A stretch of 7,489 nt of DNA from an uncultured bacterium (GTDB lineage: Bacteria > Methylomirabilota > Methylomirabilia > Rokubacteriales > CSP1-6), in the NCBI GenBank assembly GCA_946479205.1, contig CAMLFJ010000146.1:1-7489 (forward strand), in the 5' to 3' direction. Numbering within the stretch: the stretch's first letter is position 1; each line of letters opens with the position of its first letter. Positions 4,425 to 7,489 of this stretch are shown one piece after another. A program made the position numbers and the translations under genes. The notes beneath the pieces are model-generated. The model was not told the DNA's origin. It did no database searches and saw only the letters and a list, made by a program, of their open reading frames with translations.

Positions 4425-6410
4425 TCACGTCTCCCCGAGCGCGCGCGTCAGCCGCGCCCGGATGTCGGTCCAGGCCTCGTTCACGTCGGCGGGAGTGGGC
4501 AGGCGGGCGGCCGCGATCTCGCGAATCCGCTCGTAGATCTGGTGCTTGCCCCAGTCGCGCACCGCCGGCGGCACGCTCTCGAGGACCCGGTGGGCGGCAT
4601 CCTGGATCGCGGGTGACCAGCGCCGCTCCATCTCGGCCCGGCGCTCCCCGAAGTCGAACGCCCCGCCGGGCGGGGCCGGCATGGCCGCGCGCAGCCGCTC
4701 GGTCGCCGCCGCGTCGACCTGACCGTCGACCAGCGCGACCCCGTACGCGTCGCGGGCGCGCTCGACGCTGAGGAACCTCGCGCGCACGTCCGACCGCACC
4801 GCCTCGGGGTCGCGCCGCCGCGGGTCCCCGTGGCCACCCCCGCTCGGCGAGAAGAAGCTCACCACGTCGCCGGGCTCGAGGTGCAGCACGTCCACCTTGC
4901 CGATGTCGCGCGCCCGCGCGGTGCCGCGGTTCACCACGCAGCTGCCCATCGTCCCCGCGCGGCCGCCCGCCGCACCCCACGGCTCCAGCCGGCATCGCTC
5001 CATCCCGCGGGCGGTCACGATGGCGTGCGGGTGGAAGACCTGGAAGTCGAGCCGGACCGCGAGCCCGCCGCGGTACTCTCCCGCGCCGCCGGTGTCGGGA
5101 ATCAAGTGATAGCGGCGCATGACGATCGGCACCTCGGCCTCGATGCTCTCGACCGGCGTGTTCCGGAGGAAGCCCGCGGTCGAATCCGCGCCGCTGATCC
5201 CGTCCATGCCGGGGCGGCCCCCGCCCCCGCCCAGCATGGGCTCGACCACCTGGACCTGGCGCTGGCCCGTCATCAGGTCCAGCACCGACGCGACCACCGG
5301 CGAGATGCCGCCGGCCGGCGCGGCGGGCACCCGGCCGGGGAGTGCCTGGGCGAGCGCGCCGAGCACCGCGTCGAAGACCCGCAGCACGGTCCCGTAGCGC
5401 ACGCCGATCGGCGACGGGAAGAGGGCGTTGACGAGACAGCCGGGCGGGGCGGTCACCCGCACCGGCCGCAGGATGCTCGAGGCCTTGGGGATGCCCGGAT
5501 CCTCCGTGACGAGATAGGCGTTGATCGCCTGGCACAGGAACGGATGCGTCACCCCGTGGCTCGCGATGTTCAGCGCCGAGCCCACCTGGGGATCGGTGCC
5601 CGTGAAATCGAGGTGGATCGAATCCCCCGCGATGGTCAGGGCCACCTGGATCCGGACCGGCACCTCCGAGCGGAGGTCGTCCTCCATGTACTCGGTGAAG
5701 CGGTAGGTGCCGTCGGGGATCTTGCGGATCGCCGCGCGGGCGCGCCGCTCGGCGTAGTCGAGCACCGCGTCCATCCCCTCGACCACCGTGGCCAGGCCGA
5801 ACTTGCCGATCATCTCCTGGATGCGCCGGTCGCACGAGCCGACCGCCGCGACCATCGCCTTGATGTCCCCCCAGTTGACCTCGGGGATCCGGCAGTTGTC
5901 GGCGATCAGGTTCTTGACATCCTCCTGGAGCACCCCGGCCCGGAACAGCTTCGTGGGCCGGAGGCGCAGCCCCTCCTGGAAGATCTCGGTCGCCCGGGGC
6001 CACACGCTGGCGGGGACCGCACCGCCGATGTCGGAGGAGTGCACGAAGGCGTAGCCCCAGCAGATGATGCGTCCCCCGCGGAAGATCGGGCGGAGGATGT
6101 GGATGTCCGGCAGGTGGGTGCAGAGCGGGCCGGACAGGTAGGCGTCATTGCAGATGATGATGTCACCCTCGTCGTAGCGGTCGAAATAGGCGAGGGTGTG
6201 GGCCATGTTCAGCCCGAGGTACGACGACGCGCCCAGGTTCCACGGATACGCGACGTACTCGCCGCCGCTAGAGACCAGCCCGGTCGAGAAGTCCGCCGTC
6301 TCCTTCACGAAGGTGGTGTAGGCGGTGCGCTCCATGATCCGCGCCATGTCCTCGACCACCGCCTGGTAGTGATTGCGCAGGATCTCGAGCATGACCCGGT
6401 CGATGGCCAC
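4425..6410 (-). CDS. hyuB: Hydantoinase B/oxoprolinase family subunit
   Basis: A 661-residue protein of the HyuB superfamily (N-methylhydantoinase B, C-terminal half of 5-oxoprolinase, acetone and acetophenone carboxylase subunits). It opens with IDRVMLEILRNHYQAVVEDM and MERTAYTTFVKETADFS (about 3-42), the usual family start. Further blocks are ICNDAYLSGPLCTHLPD (86-102), FVHSSDIGG (122-130), LDFTGTDPQVGSALN (267-281), LVNALFPSPIGVRYG (326-340), PMLGGGGGRPG (391-401), TGGAGEYRGG (440-449) and SPSGGGHGDP (521-530). A C-terminal stretch of about 130 residues follows, with an aromatic/charged helical tail. The GTG start at 6408-6410 lies 2 bp after the hyuA stop, with GAGGG at 6424-6420 nine bases before it. 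HyuB works with HyuA in ATP-dependent hydrolysis or carboxylation of lactam, imide or ketone substrates. hyuB is the last gene of its operon, so there is no third small subunit after it as in acetone carboxylase; the substrate remains unknown. Confidence 0.92.
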   Translation of the reverse strand: MAIDRVMLEILRNHYQAVVEDMARIMERTAYTTFVKETADFSTGLVSSGGEYVAYPWNLGASSYLGLNMAHTLAYFDRYDEGDIIICNDAYLSGPLCTHLPDIHILRPIFRGGRIICWGYAFVHSSDIGGAVPASVWPRATEIFQEGLRLRPTKLFRAGVLQEDVKNLIADNCRIPEVNWGDIKAMVAAVGSCDRRIQEMIGKFGLATVVEGMDAVLDYAERRARAAIRKIPDGTYRFTEYMEDDLRSEVPVRIQVALTIAGDSIHLDFTGTDPQVGSALNIASHGVTHPFLCQAINAYLVTEDPGIPKASSILRPVRVTAPPGCLVNALFPSPIGVRYGTVLRVFDAVLGALAQALPGRVPAAPAGGISPVVASVLDLMTGQRQVQVVEPMLGGGGGRPGMDGISGADSTAGFLRNTPVESIEAEVPIVMRRYHLIPDTGGAGEYRGGLAVRLDFQVFHPHAIVTARGMERCRLEPWGAAGGRAGTMGSCVVNRGTARARDIGKVDVLHLEPGDVVSFFSPSGGGHGDPRRRDPEAVRSDVRARFLSVERARDAYGVALVDGQVDAAATERLRAAMPAPPGGAFDFGERRAEMERRWSPAIQDAAHRVLESVPPAVRDWGKHQIYERIREIAAARLPTPADVNEAWTDIRARLTRALGET

Positions 6411-6412
6411 GG

Positions 6413-7489
6413 CTACCGGCCCTCGATCACGAGGTTGCCGAACGCGTCGACCGCCGCGCGGAAGCCCGCCGGCACCAGCGTGGTCGTATCGTCCTGCTCG
6501 ACGATCGCCGGGCCGTCGACGTGCTGGCCGGCGAGCAAGTCGTGCCGGTGGTACACCGCGGCCTCGTACCGCTGCTTCCGGTAGTGGATCGGACGTCTCC
6601 CCACCGGCGTCGCCGGACCATGTCCGGCCGGCACCGCCTTGAGGCCGGGCTTCGGGGTGGCCCCGGTGATGGTCGCGCGCAGGTCGATCAGCTCGACGTC
6701 GGCGGCGCGGTCGGCGTGGGCGTAGAGGCGCTCGTGGCGGTCGTGGAAGGCGGCGCGCAGGCGGTCGGTGCCCGGCTCCTCGAACCACGCCGGGTCGATC
6801 GGCACCTCGATCTGGAAGGCCTGGCCCACGTAGCGGAGATCGGCGCTGTGGGCGATCGCGCTCGCCGACACGGCGGGCGCCTCCTCGCGGAGCCAGCGCT
6901 GCGCGCGCGCCGACAGCTCCGCGCACTCGGCCGCCAGCATCTTCCCCGAGGTCGCGGAGAGCTTCCGGTGCAGCGTCCTCACGTAGTCGCTCTTGACGTC
7001 GGCCATCATGGCGCCCTGGGCGCAGAGCGTGCCGGGGGACGGCGGCACGATGACTCGTGGGATGTGGAACTCCTCGGCCAGGAAGCAGGCCTCGACGGGC
7101 CCGGCCCCCCCGAAGGCGACCAGGGCGAAGTCGCGCGGATCGAGCCCGTGCCGGGCGAGCACGTTCGAGAAGGCCGCGTACATGTTCGCGGTGGCCACCT
7201 CGATCACCGCCTCGGCGGTCGCGTCCGCGTCGAGACCGAGCGCCTCGCCGAGCGGCCGCATGGCCAGGGCGGACTTGTCGGGATGGAGCCGGAGGCGGCC
7301 TCCGACGAAGTTGTCGGGGTTGAGGAACCCGCACAGGAGGAAGGCGTCGGAGAGCGCCGGCTCCGTCCCACCGCGGCCGTAGCAGGCCGGACCCGGATCG
7401 GCTCCCGCGCTGCGCGGGCCGACCTTCAGGACCCCGACCGCATCGAGCCAGGCGATGGAGCCGCCGCCCGCCCCGATCGACGACACCCC
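6413..7489 (-). CDS. hyuA: Hydantoinase A/oxoprolinase family subunit, N-terminus beyond the window
   Basis: The C-terminal 358 residues of a HyuA-type subunit; family members are usually about 650-700 residues, so roughly half is missing to the right. The frame is open to the last base, and the GTG at 7486-7484 is an internal Val in GVSSIGAGGGSIAW, a core family motif, not a start. Then come VGPRSAGADPGPACYGRGG, a typical block of the hydantoinase_A domain, and VAFGGAGPVEA, a further conserved glycine-rich signature. The C-terminal domain has DLRYVGQ and GPAIVEQDDTTTLVPAG and ends at the TAG 6413-6415. HyuA subunits belong to the ATP-binding actin/ASKHA-like hydantoinase fold and activate the substrate by phosphorylation, with HyuB completing the reaction. 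The 2-bp gap to hyuB implies coupled expression in a fixed stoichiometry. The exact substrate (hydantoin, 5-oxoproline, ketone) cannot be assigned from this part. Confidence 0.93.
   Translation of the reverse strand, partial: GVSSIGAGGGSIAWLDAVGVLKVGPRSAGADPGPACYGRGGTEPALSDAFLLCGFLNPDNFVGGRLRLHPDKSALAMRPLGEALGLDADATAEAVIEVATANMYAAFSNVLARHGLDPRDFALVAFGGAGPVEACFLAEEFHIPRVIVPPSPGTLCAQGAMMADVKSDYVRTLHRKLSATSGKMLAAECAELSARAQRWLREEAPAVSASAIAHSADLRYVGQAFQIEVPIDPAWFEEPGTDRLRAAFHDRHERLYAHADRAADVELIDLRATITGATPKPGLKAVPAGHGPATPVGRRPIHYRKQRYEAAVYHRHDLLAGQHVDGPAIVEQDDTTTLVPAGFRAAVDAFGNLVIEGR
6420..6424 (-). promoter_or_regulatory. Ribosome-binding site of hyuB inside the hyuA 3' end
   Basis: On the minus strand GAGGG (6424-6420) lies 9 nt before the GTG at 6410-6408, within the last codons of hyuA. 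It is what selects this GTG; the open frame continues upstream but lies over hyuA in another frame and has no family sequence. Confidence 0.4.

Noticed and set aside
4830..6584. Plus-strand open frame of 584 codons opposite hyuB
   Set aside because: Asp/His/Arg/Ala-rich antisense shadow with no family motif, and hyuB is intact on the other strand.
6411..7334. Upstream extension of the hyuB frame to give a 969-residue protein
   Set aside because: The extra part lies in a shifted frame over hyuA and shows no HyuB sequence; GTG 6408-6410 starts the conserved family N-terminus.
1..7489. tRNA, rRNA, CRISPR array, insertion sequence, riboswitch or origin
   Set aside because: No cloverleaf with CCA-type ends, spaced direct repeats, transposase motifs or conserved riboswitch cores were seen; nearly every base is accounted for by coding sequence.

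Overview
The window is very GC-rich (about 70% by eye), with G/C-ending codons and gene-dense on both strands. The gene mix (hydantoinase/oxoprolinase subunits, a TusA plus NifS-like pair, a c-di-GMP module) and codon use suggest an uncultivated or environmental GC-rich bacterium, for example Rokubacteria/Methylomirabilota or a deltaproteobacterium-like lineage. This placement is inference; nothing in the window is a taxonomic marker.

Layout from left to right. (1) A minus-strand operon transcribed from about 2180 down to 28: a TusA-family sulfur carrier, a NifS/IscS-fold protein whose ATG directly follows the tusA stop codon, and a HAD phosphatase 14 bp further on. The NifS-like protein aligns along its length with cysteine desulfurases but has Asp where the PLP-binding lysine should be, and it has also lost two other PLP contacts. 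The first 44 bases may hold the tail of a plus-strand gene that overlaps the HAD stop. (2) A 106-bp divergent intergenic region (2181-2286) with a plausible sigma70-type promoter for the tusA operon and a 6-bp-arm inverted repeat. (3) A plus-strand pair: a membrane GGDEF diguanylate cyclase (2287-3342) followed within 4-13 bp by a REC-HD-GYP response regulator (to 4417). These would make and break c-di-GMP from one transcript. (4) A perfect 7-bp GC hairpin (4406-4423) over the 7-bp convergent junction. (5) A minus-strand pair, hyuA (cut by the window's right edge) followed after 2 bp by hyuB, encoding the two subunits of a hydantoinase/oxoprolinase/acetone-carboxylase superfamily enzyme.

The most unusual item is the lysine-less NifS-like protein translationally coupled to a TusA-type sulfur acceptor: either a pseudoenzyme partner for TusA or an enzyme with altered chemistry. 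The remaining genes look intact and largely canonical. Smaller oddities are an RxxN inhibitory site and a stretched HAMP-like connector in the cyclase. No RNA genes, insertion sequences, CRISPR arrays or attachment sites were seen, and no stretch over 300 bases lacks a gene.
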